Positions 41,313-49,967 of a DNA stretch of 64,000 nt are shown here, in pieces; position 1 is the first letter of the stretch, and every line of letters begins with the position of its first letter. A model generated the notes under the pieces. The model searched no databases. It saw only the letters and a list, made by a program, of their open reading frames with translations, and was not told where the DNA came from. Origin of the DNA: Lacipirellulaceae bacterium (lineage in GTDB: Bacteria; Planctomycetota; Planctomycetia; Pirellulales; Lacipirellulaceae). Position numbers and translations under genes: made by a program. The stretch covers positions 1,116,001-1,180,000 of the forward strand of contig JAVJRG010000012.1 in NCBI GenBank assembly GCA_040218535.1. The letters are read 5' to 3'.

Positions 41313-43550
41313 ATGACAACCAAGAAGCTCCAACAACTCCGGGCTCTGCTACCTCTGCTCTTCGCAGTGGTTCTTGGACTTGGCATGGCTGGTTGCTCGA
41401 TCAGTAAGCCGGATGAGTGGGACTTCGACTGCAAGAAATGTGAAGAGCCCTTAGCTCCCGGTTGCTGCCCTGCTCAGTTGGAGATCGACGAGCCTTGCCG
41501 TTCGGGTTGCTTGGCCGACGAGACGCCAATTCCCGTGGGTCCCAATGAAGTGGGCACCAACGATGAAGTTGGATTCTTCAATCTCACTCTCGAACAGGCC
41601 ATTACGATGGCGCTGCAAAAGTCACCCGCGTTACGCGACCTGGGGGGAACCGTCCTCAGGAATCCTGCGGGGATCCAGTCGGTTTACGATCCGGCAGCGG
41701 CGTTCAGCGATCCGCAGTTTGGTGAGGAAGCGGCTCTCAGTGCGTTTGACACCAGCTTTGGTGCCTCGATGTTCTGGGACAAAAACGATCGCGTTGCCAA
41801 CAGCACTTTTGTTGGCGATACGGGCGTCCTCGATCAAGACTTGGGTCTCTACACGTTGGAGCTGACCAAACGGGCGGCTACGGGTTCGCAAATGGCGGTG
41901 CGCCATATCACCGAGTACGACGCGAACAACTTCGTGGGCAATCAGTTCGGCAGTTCTTGGCAGACCTATTTCGACGCCGAGATTCGTCAGCCTTTGCTGC
42001 AAGGCGGAGGCATCCGATTCAATCAGATCGCCGGCCCGAGTAATCAAGCCGGCGTGATGAATGGCGTGTTGATCGCCCGAATCCGCACGGACATCAGCTT
42101 GGCAGATTTCGAAGTCGGCGTGCGCAACCTGATTAGCAACGTCGAGAACGCTTACTGGGATCTGTACTTCGCTTACTACGATTTGGACGCCAAGAAGCTT
42201 GCCCGTGATGAAGCTTTAGCACTGTGGAACTCGAAGAAGGTGCTGTTCGACAACGGCGATGCCAAGCGCAGTGAAGTGGACCAAGCGCTTGAGCAGTATT
42301 GGCGATTCGAGTCTGCGGTGATCGACGCCTACAACGGAACTTTGGTTGATCGGACCAGCACGAACAACGGCAGTTCGGCGGGCTCGTTCCGCAATCCGGG
42401 CGGCGTCCGGGTGGCTGAGCGACGTTTGCGGCTAATCATGGGAATGCCGGTCAACAGCACCCAGTTGATCAAGCCGGTCACGACTCCACCCGACGCGCCG
42501 GTGCAGTTCGACTGGGCGTCGTGTGCAGCCGAGGCTCTGGCACATCGGACCGAACTGCGACGTCAGCGGTGGCGGGTGAAGCAGCGAGAGCTTGAACTGA
42601 TTGCCAGTAAGAACTTTCTCACCCCAAGGCTCGATCTGGTGGGGCGTTATCGCTGGCGCGGCTTTGGGAAGGATCTTATCTCGCAAAGCAACGCCACGGG
42701 AGCTCCCACCTACGCAAGTGCTTGGGGCGCGTTGGCGGATGGCAAGAATGATGAGTGGCGATTGGGCGTCGAGCTGGACGTCCCCCTCGGCTTTCGCCGC
42801 GGGCACGCTGCCGTTCGGAACGCGGAGTTGCAACTAGTGCGAGAAACAACTCTGCTCAAAGAGCAAGAACGGAATGTGCTGTTCGGTTTGAGTAACGCGT
42901 TCGGTGAGGTGGAGCGAGCTTTTCTCATCCTGCAGGCTCAGGATAATCGCCTGAGAGCTGCGAAGGATCAGGTAACAACTTTCCTCAAGGAAGTCGAGCG
43001 TGGCAACGAGGTGACAGACATCTTGCTGGAAGCACAACGGCAATTGGTCGATAGTCGTATTCGCTACCAACAGGCGCGCGTGGAGTATGCGTTGGCGATC
43101 AAGAACGTCCACTTCGAGAAAGGGACCGTGCTTGAGTTCAACGACGTGCGACTCGCCGAGAGTGCTTCACCCAAGGCAGCGTATCAGGAAGCAAGGTTGC
43201 GACGGAAACGTCGTACCGATGTGCTCGATTACGTGTCGCGAGCTTTCGTCGTGAGTGGCGGAAAGACCAGCCAGTCGGGCCTCACGCCGGCAGGCTATAC
43301 CGAGGAGGTAAGCCCCGACGAAGCGGTTCCCATCCCCGGTGCCCCTTCCATTCCAGCGCCCGCAGAACCATTGCCCACGAAGCCGAACGAAGCGGAGGGG
43401 GGCGACCCGACAACCGATCCCGATGCGGCCGAGTTGATCGATCCCAAGCTGACACTGAGCGTGGCGAGCGAGCCAATCGAAGTAGGAAGCTCGTCTGATG
43501 AGGTCAAAGGGCAACTTTCCGTCGAGTCGCCGGAGAATCCGTTTCGTTAG
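41313..43550 (+). CDS. TolC-family outer-membrane lipoprotein
   Basis: 745 residues from the ATG at 41313, in frame with a poor earlier start at 41214. The N-terminus is a lipoprotein signal, FAVVLGLGMAGCSISKP, with MAGC as the lipobox; OprM-type TolC proteins are likewise acylated. The mature N-terminal part has several cysteines (CKKCEEPLAPGCCP), which is unusual. The body has the two TolC halves: LTLEQAITMALQKSPALRD ... NVENAYWDLYFAYYDLD and later CAAEALAHRTELRRQRWRVKQRELE ... LLEAQRQLVDSRIRYQQARVEYA. The C-terminal ~100 residues are Pro/Glu-rich and disordered. It is 234 bases downstream of the M50-HlyD gene. Confidence 0.87.
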   Translation: MTTKKLQQLRALLPLLFAVVLGLGMAGCSISKPDEWDFDCKKCEEPLAPGCCPAQLEIDEPCRSGCLADETPIPVGPNEVGTNDEVGFFNLTLEQAITMALQKSPALRDLGGTVLRNPAGIQSVYDPAAAFSDPQFGEEAALSAFDTSFGASMFWDKNDRVANSTFVGDTGVLDQDLGLYTLELTKRAATGSQMAVRHITEYDANNFVGNQFGSSWQTYFDAEIRQPLLQGGGIRFNQIAGPSNQAGVMNGVLIARIRTDISLADFEVGVRNLISNVENAYWDLYFAYYDLDAKKLARDEALALWNSKKVLFDNGDAKRSEVDQALEQYWRFESAVIDAYNGTLVDRTSTNNGSSAGSFRNPGGVRVAERRLRLIMGMPVNSTQLIKPVTTPPDAPVQFDWASCAAEALAHRTELRRQRWRVKQRELELIASKNFLTPRLDLVGRYRWRGFGKDLISQSNATGAPTYASAWGALADGKNDEWRLGVELDVPLGFRRGHAAVRNAELQLVRETTLLKEQERNVLFGLSNAFGEVERAFLILQAQDNRLRAAKDQVTTFLKEVERGNEVTDILLEAQRQLVDSRIRYQQARVEYALAIKNVHFEKGTVLEFNDVRLAESASPKAAYQEARLRRKRRTDVLDYVSRAFVVSGGKTSQSGLTPAGYTEEVSPDEAVPIPGAPSIPAPAEPLPTKPNEAEGGDPTTDPDAAELIDPKLTLSVASEPIEVGSSSDEVKGQLSVESPENPFR

Positions 43551-43585
43551 CGGCAAGCGAAGAACGATTATAGCGATCGGCTCTC

Positions 43586-43651
43586 GTAACCCGAAGCGTA
43601 AGCGAGGGAAAAACCTTTCAAGCGTAGCCCCTCGCTTACGCTTCGGGTTAC
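43586..43651. repeat. Perfect 23-bp inverted repeat (planctomycete CCCGAAGCGTAAGCG family)
   Basis: Arms 43586-43608 and 43629-43651 are exact inverted copies (core CCCGAAGCGTAAGCGAGG), separated by 20 bases. The element lies between the convergent TolC gene and the next minus-strand gene and could form a stem that ends transcription from both sides. This sequence type is recalled as a frequent intergenic repeat in planctomycetes; copy number cannot be tested here. Confidence 0.75.
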
Positions 43652-43679
43652 CATTTGCGAACCCACTTATTCGCGTGAG

Positions 43680-44141
43680 CTAGTTCTTCGCTTTCCACAA
43701 TGCCTGCCAGCGTGGCTTCGCAGGCTTGGGGACTTGTCGGGTCGCGTCGGTTGTTGCACTCTTGGCCGAAGTTACTGGGCGACCCAGCACGTCGTGCGTC
43801 GCCCCGCGACGGCGGGCGGCTTCGGCGAGCAACGCCCGGTCCATCTCGGCGTGGTCAATAATGGTGGCACTCACGGAATTCGAACCGGATGCTGAGCTCC
43901 CACTGAAGCTGCGATTTCCTAGGCCAGGCCCGAAGCTCTGTGCTCCACGGCTCCCACGGTTCACTCCACCCAGCACCAGCGTGCCGCGATCAGGAACGAG
44001 TACGGTGGTCGAAGCGCCAAAGACATGCCAAGTGGGGAGTTGGACACGAACCGGTTGTCCGCCGGTTTGGGCATGGCACGTCTCAGCCGCGTGGCAACAC
44101 AGCGCGAGCAGTGCAATCGGTAGGAGAAGCAACGATCTCAT
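43680..44141 (-). CDS. Secreted protein with secretin-like C-terminal strand motif
   Basis: 153 residues from the ATG at 44141 (an upstream in-frame start at 44216 would give a 25-residue leader). The signal peptide is LLLLPIALLALCCHAAETCHAQ. The mature part starts with VQLPTWHVFGASTTVLVPDRGTLVLGGV, which resembles the conserved end of secretin domains (VxVPDGGTxxLGG), but the protein is far too short to be a secretin. The rest is Ser/Gly/Ala-rich. Short secreted proteins with this motif recur in planctomycetes; their role is unknown. It converges with the TolC gene. Confidence 0.6.
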   Translation of the reverse strand: MRSLLLLPIALLALCCHAAETCHAQTGGQPVRVQLPTWHVFGASTTVLVPDRGTLVLGGVNRGSRGAQSFGPGLGNRSFSGSSASGSNSVSATIIDHAEMDRALLAEAARRRGATHDVLGRPVTSAKSATTDATRQVPKPAKPRWQALWKAKN

Positions 44142-44446
44142 AAACAGAAAACCGCGGGTTGAGTAATCACTCTTTGATTGTAGGGCAGTTCTACGGTTTG
44201 GGCGAACTTCTAGCAAGAAACCGCATTCTTGTCGGTATTTCGTTTGCCGGCGTGATTTTCGTTGGTGGTCCGTTTATCATTTTCAATTAGTTGGAAGGCG
44301 GGCTCATCGAAGGAGATGCACCTTGGGAGAATTCATGTTGCCCAAGCGTAGCGACTCTGCGGATTCAAGAGTGATTAATTACTGAACCTGCGTTGATGTC
44401 CGGCCACCATTTTCTGGGTAAGTAACGCTAGTCTCGAGTGCACAGC

Positions 44447-46087
44447 ATGAAATCACGAATCCTTGCAGGCGCGGTCATCGCGATTGTGTTCACACTGGTA
44501 TCGGCACAGACAGTTTCTGCGATCGATGGCGGGACGCTACTCATCAATTACCGAAACGGTTGGCAAGGTTTTGAGGTGATTACCGAGGGAGATGACCCCA
44601 CTGGTGACGGCTTCTCTTGGTCGATGCTGGATGATTTTGACGGGATCGGTGCGCGAATCGTCGACGAAACGACACTCCGCTTGCAGGTGAATCACGAAAC
44701 AGGTGATGCGACGATTAGCGAAGTGAATCTTGATCTTGAGGCTTTCACAACAGCGATCAGCAATACCATTGATACAAGTTCCACAGGCGGTGGGCGTTTT
44801 GTTGACTCGGCACGACAGGCCTACAGTCGTTGGAGCGATGATGGGGGAACCACTTGGGTAAACACCAACAGCACCAGCAACACGAGCTTTTTCAATTTCT
44901 GTTCTGGCCAGTCCTATGCCCCACATACCTTTGGCGAGGATCGGGGATTCGTCGACCCGATTTATATCACTGGGGAGGAGAGCTTCAGTAATACCTCCTT
45001 TCAGAGACTCTTCGCGCTCGATTTAGAGAATCGAGACTTTTACCAATTGAGCGGCGTAACCGGCGAAGCAACCGGGGGGCTGGGCGGAATGCCCTTTGAT
45101 TCTTGGGAGAACGCAGCACTCCTTGATACGGGCGAGACCGACCACGTGGCATTGTTGCTTTCTCCCGACGGCGGTACGCAAGACATGAAAATCTATATCG
45201 GCGAAAAAGGAAAAGGATTCGATGGAAGCAGTTCAAACGACTTCCTCGCCCGCAATGGCCTCGCCTATGGCAGCTACTACTTCCTCAATGATGTTTTGCC
45301 TGCGGTTGGTAGCTCGAATGACGGAACGTTTGATACAACGGCCTCGGGAGCTCTGAATGCAAGTAAGCACGAAGATGTCGATACGAGTCCCAGTCAGCCG
45401 CACCGCGCGGTTTTAGGAAATCAGAATTTCGGTCTCTTTACGTTGGACTTTGACTTGGATTTTAGTAGCGGCAGCTTCGATGCGAATTCTTCAAGCTTCT
45501 CAATCGAGAAGATTCAAAACGACACCTCGAACACGCTCAATGCGATTGGCGACCAAGACAACGTTGACTGGACGGCCGCGACAGCGTTAGGCGACACTGA
45601 GTACGAGGAGGGGTTGATATTCGTCAACGAAGACAACTCCAACGGCGAAGTCTGGGTCAACACGCCCGATGGCGACGGGCTGACTTTGGTGGCAGATACG
45701 ACCGGCATCAGCCCAGCGACAGAGACCTCGGGGATCCTGGATATCTCTGAATTCGTGGGGTACGTCCCTGGCAGCGTTCTCTTGACGAGTAATCAAGGGA
45801 GTACCGCTTCGTTGTCCGTGTTGATTAACCCCGACGCGCGGCTACTGGATGCAGACTACGATGGGGACGGCTTTGTCGAGGGCTCTGATTTTCTGGAGTG
45901 GCAAAGCGGCGATTCGCCAGTGCCGCTTAGCCGTTTCGACCTGTCCGTTTGGCAAGACGAGTTCGGTGCGGCTTCCGCCTCGGTTTCCTCCGCACAAGTA
46001 CCCGAGCCAAGTTGCCTCCTGTTCGCTCTCGGACTGATTTGCTCAGCCACCGTATTCAGGCGATCACCGCTATTGGACGGGAAGTGA
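44447..46087 (+). CDS. PEP-CTERM sorted secreted protein with dockerin-like segment
   Basis: 546 residues from the ATG at 44447 (a GTG lies nine bases upstream). A signal peptide (AGAVIAIVFTLVSAQTVSA) leads to an Asp/Thr/Ser-rich extracellular part. Near residue 470 there is an Asp-rich calcium-loop segment DADYDGDGFVEGSDFLEW, and the sequence continues WQDEFG, like planctomycete dockerin-type modules. The end is VPEPSCLLFALGLICS then FRRSP: the PEP-CTERM motif, hydrophobic helix and basic tail recognised by exosortase. No enzyme domain was seen; the substrate or partner is unknown. Confidence 0.78.
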   Translation: MKSRILAGAVIAIVFTLVSAQTVSAIDGGTLLINYRNGWQGFEVITEGDDPTGDGFSWSMLDDFDGIGARIVDETTLRLQVNHETGDATISEVNLDLEAFTTAISNTIDTSSTGGGRFVDSARQAYSRWSDDGGTTWVNTNSTSNTSFFNFCSGQSYAPHTFGEDRGFVDPIYITGEESFSNTSFQRLFALDLENRDFYQLSGVTGEATGGLGGMPFDSWENAALLDTGETDHVALLLSPDGGTQDMKIYIGEKGKGFDGSSSNDFLARNGLAYGSYYFLNDVLPAVGSSNDGTFDTTASGALNASKHEDVDTSPSQPHRAVLGNQNFGLFTLDFDLDFSSGSFDANSSSFSIEKIQNDTSNTLNAIGDQDNVDWTAATALGDTEYEEGLIFVNEDNSNGEVWVNTPDGDGLTLVADTTGISPATETSGILDISEFVGYVPGSVLLTSNQGSTASLSVLINPDARLLDADYDGDGFVEGSDFLEWQSGDSPVPLSRFDLSVWQDEFGAASASVSSAQVPEPSCLLFALGLICSATVFRRSPLLDGK

Positions 46088-46218
46088 TCGGAGTCGAATC
46101 GAGCGTCGTTGCGGTGAATGCTTTCGCGAATCCCTGCTGACCCCGTTAGACGATCCGACTACCTGCGGGTTACAATCGAGCGATCGATTAACTCATACAA
46201 TATTGGAGCCTGAAAGCG

Positions 46219-46503
46219 ATGATCACGGTCGGCATGAACTACAAGGTAATTGAGGGGAAGCAGCAGGATTTCGAGGATAAGTTTGCCGGAGTGATTGACG
46301 CGCTCAACGCTGCTGAGGGGCATGATTCGTCGACTTTATGGAAAGATACCGCCGATGGGGCGAGCTACCTCATCACGAGCGAATGGTCGGACCAGGAGGC
46401 TTTCACCGCATTCATTCAGAGCGATGCTTTTCGCGCGGTGACGAATTGGGGCAAGGAACAGATCCTTGCCGGGCGGCCCCAGCATAAGATTTATAAGAGC
46501 TAG
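46219..46503 (+). CDS. Antibiotic biosynthesis monooxygenase (ABM) family protein
   Basis: 94 residues, the size of a single ABM ferredoxin-like domain. The pattern ITVGMNYKVIEGKQQDFEDKFAGV and the later YLITSEWSDQEAFTAFIQSDAF match the family, whose members include heme-degrading IsdG and quinol monooxygenases such as YgiN. The typical IsdG Asn-Trp-His triad is not clearly present, so the substrate is open. Likely cytoplasmic. It is separated from cysH by ~150 bases and may be independent of it. Confidence 0.78.
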   Translation: MITVGMNYKVIEGKQQDFEDKFAGVIDALNAAEGHDSSTLWKDTADGASYLITSEWSDQEAFTAFIQSDAFRAVTNWGKEQILAGRPQHKIYKS

Positions 46504-46652
46504 CTTGGCGGCTAAGCTGCAAGCAGCCGAGTGAGTGAGCTGCTTGGCGTTCACCCAGGGTTTCTCCTGGAGATTTCTAGCGATTTTGCCGAACTTTCTA
46601 TTACCGGAGGCGTAATGTTGACTATTCAGGTCAAGTTGCATAGGATTGAGCC

Positions 46653-47492
46653 GTGAGTGCTGCTGTCAGACTAGAAAACAAGCGAATTGAGACCACTGAA
46701 ATGCCTGCTACTGATGTCCCGCAGCTCAAGATTGCTGCGGAGGAAGTTGGTGAGAGCGAACAGCTCGTCGCCACCCCCGAATTACTGGCCGAACTGGCCG
46801 AAGTCAGCGGACGGCTGGAAGCGGCCACGCCTCAGGAAATCGTTTCCTGGGCGGTCAAACGCTTCGGTGACAAACTGACGATGGCTACCGCGTTTGGGCT
46901 CGAAGGCTGTACGATCCTGTCAATCCTGGCGGAGATCGCGCCACAGACCTACGTGTTCAATCTCGACACGGGTTACCAGTTCCAGCAGACGCTCGATTTG
47001 CGTGATCGCATGGCCGAGAAGTATGGCATCGAAGTCGATTTACTCAAGCCGGAACTCACCGTGCCTGAGTACGAAGCGAAGCACGGCGGTCCGCTCTATA
47101 AGACCAACCCCAATCAATGCTGCTTCGACCGCAAGATTAAGCTGCTTCACCGCGGCGCTGCTGGCAAGCACGCGTGGATGAGCGGCATCCGCCGTGACCA
47201 GAGTGCCGATCGCGCGCAGGCTCCGATCGTGGGCTGGGATAAGAAGTTCAACTTAGTGAAGATCGCGCCGCTGGCGAACTGGACGAACAAAGAAGTTTGG
47301 AACCACATCATGAAAAACGATGTGCCGTACAATCCGCTGTTCGACCAAGGTTACACCAGCATCGGCTGCTGGCCGTGCACGCGGGCAGTTGCCGCGGGTG
47401 AAACCGACGAACGCGCTGGTCGCTGGAGCGGCACCGGAAAAACCGAGTGCGGATTACACTCGATTGCTGAGCAAGATGGTAGTGGAATTTGA
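46653..47492 (+). CDS. cysH: Phosphoadenylyl/adenylyl-sulfate reductase (APS-reductase type)
   Basis: 279 residues from a GTG at 46653; an ATG at 46701 is an alternative. PP-loop features and the family core are present (TMATAFGLEGCTILSIL, FNLDTGYQFQQTL). The Cys-Cys pair in NQCCFDRK and the GCWPC motif form the four [4Fe-4S] ligands seen in APS reductases, and TECGLH near the end holds the catalytic cysteine. These cluster cysteines are missing from PAPS-only CysH of E. coli, so APS is the likelier substrate. It gives sulfite and AMP in sulfate assimilation, together with the cysD and cysNC genes 3-7 kb downstream on the opposite strand. Confidence 0.88.
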   Translation: MSAAVRLENKRIETTEMPATDVPQLKIAAEEVGESEQLVATPELLAELAEVSGRLEAATPQEIVSWAVKRFGDKLTMATAFGLEGCTILSILAEIAPQTYVFNLDTGYQFQQTLDLRDRMAEKYGIEVDLLKPELTVPEYEAKHGGPLYKTNPNQCCFDRKIKLLHRGAAGKHAWMSGIRRDQSADRAQAPIVGWDKKFNLVKIAPLANWTNKEVWNHIMKNDVPYNPLFDQGYTSIGCWPCTRAVAAGETDERAGRWSGTGKTECGLHSIAEQDGSGI

Positions 47493-47496
47493 AAGA

Positions 47497-47644
47497 AGTT
47501 TTCAGTTGCCAGTTTTCAGTGTTCAGCCTCGACATGCAATGACGTTGAGCTTCGACGGTGTTCGGTAAAAAATCCGCAAGAGACTGTTTCTGCGATAACT
47601 TATGCCATCTGAGACTGAAAACTGAACACTTCCAACTGAAAACT
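47497..47644. repeat. Imperfect inverted repeat of TTTTCAGT units
   Basis: Arms 47497-47526 and 47615-47644 are inverted copies at most positions (AGTTTTCAGTTG at each outer end); each arm also holds short direct units (TTTTCAGT, GTTCAG). It lies between cysH and the Rrf2 gene, with ~88 bases in the loop and no reading frame. It probably is an intergenic repeat, possibly a terminator for cysH. Confidence 0.6.
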
Positions 47645-47651
47645 AAGTCCC

Positions 47652-48074
47652 ATGCTTTCCTCAAAAACTCAATATGCCTGTCTCGCCATGATGCACTTGG
47701 CGGGTGAGTACGACTCGGGTGAGCCGGTCCAGGTTTGTCGCATTGCCGAGCGGCATGGGATCTCGCAGACTTTTCTTGTGCAGATTATGCACGAGCTGAA
47801 ACGTGCTGGGCTCGTCAGCAGCACCCGCGGTGCGAATGGTGGTTACCGGCTCCAATCGAAGCCCGACCGAGTCACGTTGGCAGAAGTGGTCGATCTGTTC
47901 GAGCCGCTGCAGCTTCCCGAGGCATGTGCTGCGCCGGAATCTCCGTTCGCGCCAGCCGTGTTAGAACTGTGTTGCGAACTCCAGTCGTCGCTGCGTGAGC
48001 GTCTTAAAGGGACGACGCTGTCTGATCTCGCTGAAAGCGCGACGGCGAGTGGCCCGCCGATGTGGTATATCTGA
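47652..48074 (+). CDS. Rrf2-family transcriptional regulator
   Basis: 140 residues. The N-terminal winged helix matches Rrf2 regulators: TQYACLAMMHLA, RIAERHGISQTFLVQIMHELKRAGLVSSTRGANGGYRL. The cysteines Cys92, Cys107 and Cys108 do not have the Cys92-Cys98-Cys104 spacing of IscR, so an iron-sulfur cluster is uncertain. CymR and related Rrf2 members control cysteine and sulfur genes; its place right after cysH makes sulfur regulation likely (inference). Its stop codon coincides with the edge of the next inverted repeat. Confidence 0.82.
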   Translation: MLSSKTQYACLAMMHLAGEYDSGEPVQVCRIAERHGISQTFLVQIMHELKRAGLVSSTRGANGGYRLQSKPDRVTLAEVVDLFEPLQLPEACAAPESPFAPAVLELCCELQSSLRERLKGTTLSDLAESATASGPPMWYI

Positions 48075-48194
48075 ACGTAGCCCTGTCGCTCCGCGACAGG
48101 AATTGCAATATCGAAGCACTTGTTTGGCCGCACGCGAAGTCGAGGCTTGCCTCGGGGCTCGCTTTCCTACCGCGGAGCGGTAGGGCTACGTTCA
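48072..48194. repeat. Inverted repeat whose arms are themselves hairpins
   Basis: Arms 48072-48100 and 48166-48194 align as inverted copies except at four bases. Within each arm a 7-bp stem forms around a 5-base loop: CCTGTCG/CGACAGG in the left arm and CCTACCG/CGGTAGG in the right. The differences between the arms occur in pairs that keep each stem intact (GT..AC versus AC..GT), which points to selection on structure. It begins at the Rrf2 stop codon and ends at the stop of the convergent gene 48192-48479. Confidence 0.78.
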
Positions 48195-48479
48195 ATACGG
48201 CAAATCGCTCGGATTCAGGTTATGAAATTGAACCTCGAATGGGGTGCCTAGTTCTTGCAGCTTTGTTCGCAGTAGCCGTAGCGATTCTCGGAAATCTCCG
48301 ACTTCGAAGACTAGCAGATGTTCGGCCGGTTGCTCGGGGTCTTCTTGGTCTTGGTGCAAGTAATTACTGAAAATCCCGCCGCGCTGCTCTTCCAAGGCTG
48401 CCCGTAGCGGGCGAACGAAGGACTCGCGTACCTCATCAGGTGTACGCGGTGAATAGAACGAAATGCCGATGCGATCCAT
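48192..48479 (-). CDS. Conserved-looking protein of unknown function
   Basis: 95 residues, starting MDRIGISFYSPRTPDEVRESF. It has an alternating beta/alpha pattern (ISFYS, LLVFEVGD, FEVQFHN) and is acidic, consistent with a small ferredoxin-like or ligand-binding fold; no motif was recognised. It converges with the Rrf2 gene, and its last codons overlap the hairpin repeat 48072-48194. Coding potential is supported by a balanced amino-acid composition and an unbroken frame, but function is unknown. Confidence 0.6.
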   Translation of the reverse strand: MDRIGISFYSPRTPDEVRESFVRPLRAALEEQRGGIFSNYLHQDQEDPEQPAEHLLVFEVGDFRESLRLLRTKLQELGTPFEVQFHNLNPSDLPY

Positions 48480-48604
48480 GTTGCGTTCTTGCCCTTAGTT
48501 AAGAGTTCAATCGCGAAACCTGTTATCATGTGGATACGAGTTTGCGGTTGATTGTAACCGTAACGAATGCTGCTTCCCATTGGTACCGTTACTAGGAGTT
48601 CCTT

Positions 48605-49186
48605 GTGTTTCGATTTTTTGCCGCCTCACTTACTGTCTCGTCTTTGTTGATCTTCCTGGGTTGCAGCGGGAAAGCCGTCGTTGAGGAGGAAGAAACCAAG
48701 CAAGAAGTCGCGTCGAGCGAACGTTCTGCTGAGCTCAAGCCTGTCGATCTCGGTGCGGCTGAGCCGGCCCATGTGGTCGGTCAAGTTTATTTAGCGGGCC
48801 AACCGAGCGAAGCGGACATGCCGCAGCTTAAGTCGAAAGGTATCAAGACGATTGTGAATCTGCGGACCGAAGGAGAGATTCCCTGGGATGAGAAGGCTGC
48901 TGTTGAAGGCGCGGGCATGAAGTTCGTGAACATTCCTTTCAAGGGAGAAGAGCAACTCACCGATGAGGTCTTCGACGAAGTGCGGGCTGTTCTCAAGGAC
49001 AAAGAGCAACAGCCAGTGCTGCTCCATTGTGGCTCGTCGAATCGCGTGGGGGCGGTGTGGATGACACACCGGGTACTCGACGGTGGTCTGGGGATTGAGG
49101 AGGCTCTCGAAGAAGCGAAGACGGCGGGGTTGCGCTCTGAGGGGTATCAGAAGAAGGCGGAGGCTTATATTGAGCGGAATAGATGA
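48605..49186 (+). CDS. Tyrosine-phosphatase-like lipoprotein
   Basis: 193 residues. The N-terminus is a lipoprotein signal with LGC (TVSSLLIFLGCSGK). After an acidic linker, the core matches the beta-lactamase-hydrolase-like/DUF442 phosphatase family: VYLAGQPSEADMPQLKSKGIKTIVNLR and the P-loop LLHCGSSNRVGAVW. The loop has four residues between Cys and Arg rather than the usual five; closely similar HCASGNRVGA loops occur in this family, so this is not a defect. It may dephosphorylate a periplasmic substrate. The start is a GTG at 48605. Confidence 0.75.
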   Translation: MFRFFAASLTVSSLLIFLGCSGKAVVEEEETKQEVASSERSAELKPVDLGAAEPAHVVGQVYLAGQPSEADMPQLKSKGIKTIVNLRTEGEIPWDEKAAVEGAGMKFVNIPFKGEEQLTDEVFDEVRAVLKDKEQQPVLLHCGSSNRVGAVWMTHRVLDGGLGIEEALEEAKTAGLRSEGYQKKAEAYIERNR

Positions 49187-49262
49187 CTTTCCTACCGAGT
49201 ATCTGCACTTCGAGCAGGCTGGGTTTGTGGCATTGTTGGTATGAGATTGTGGGGTTTCCTTT

Positions 49263-49967
49263 ATGGATGAAATAACCGCGATTCTCGTCCTTATGGGAAC
49301 ACTCACAGCAGCGGTCGTAGGACTCCTCGCCTTCCTGAACCATCAGAGACGTAGTGAAAAGCGTTCTTTGATGAACCAGCTTGCACGCAAACTCAATTGG
49401 AAGTTGGAAACGAAGCGATATCGCCTCGATCAGAACTTTTATGTAACGAATTCCTATTTCAGTTACCGTTACTACGCCTACCATACCCTAACAGGAACAC
49501 AGGAGTTCGCAGGGAAAGATCGTCTTGCCATGATGAGCGAGGTGTGCGAAGTAGGAAACGACTCAGGCCCGGCGACCGACAGTTTTATCTGCTATTTGAT
49601 GTTCGACTTACCTTTGCCCCAAGAATTGAACCTGGAAATCGAATCCGAAGGTCGCATCCCGGGAAATGTGACTCTGCTGGGTTGCCCGAGGATTAAATTC
49701 GAATCCGACGCGTTTAACCGACGCTGTGAGGTGAGATCGTCAGACAAGAGATTCGCCTCACACCTCGTCGATCCCAGGATGATGGAGTTTCTTATGCAGA
49801 ATCCTGGACCGGATGTTTTGCTCAAGGCAGGACGCTGTTACTTTATCGGAAGAAACTGGCACCCCACCGAATTCTATGCCGTCTGGCGATGGGCGCAGGA
49901 GTTCCTCAAGCGTTGGCCAAGTCATGTAGTTGACGAGCTAACCGTGAAGGAGCGGGTGCCAGGTTAG
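49263..49967 (+). CDS. Membrane-anchored protein of unknown function
   Basis: 234 residues with one N-terminal membrane helix (ILVLMGTLTAAVVGLLAFL) followed by a basic region (RRSEKRSLMNQLARKLN) and a soluble domain rich in aromatic residues. No motif was recognised. It lies between two related short DNA segments at ~49190-49250 and ~49990-50035 that look like decayed copies of the same coding end. The frame is intact, and the composition is ordinary for the window. Confidence 0.6.
   Translation: MDEITAILVLMGTLTAAVVGLLAFLNHQRRSEKRSLMNQLARKLNWKLETKRYRLDQNFYVTNSYFSYRYYAYHTLTGTQEFAGKDRLAMMSEVCEVGNDSGPATDSFICYLMFDLPLPQELNLEIESEGRIPGNVTLLGCPRIKFESDAFNRRCEVRSSDKRFASHLVDPRMMEFLMQNPGPDVLLKAGRCYFIGRNWHPTEFYAVWRWAQEFLKRWPSHVVDELTVKERVPG

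Noticed and set aside
48999-49050. Phosphatase P-loop with only four residues between Cys and Arg, at first read as a defect
   Set aside because: The HCxSxNRVGA loop is a normal variant of this phosphatase-like family.
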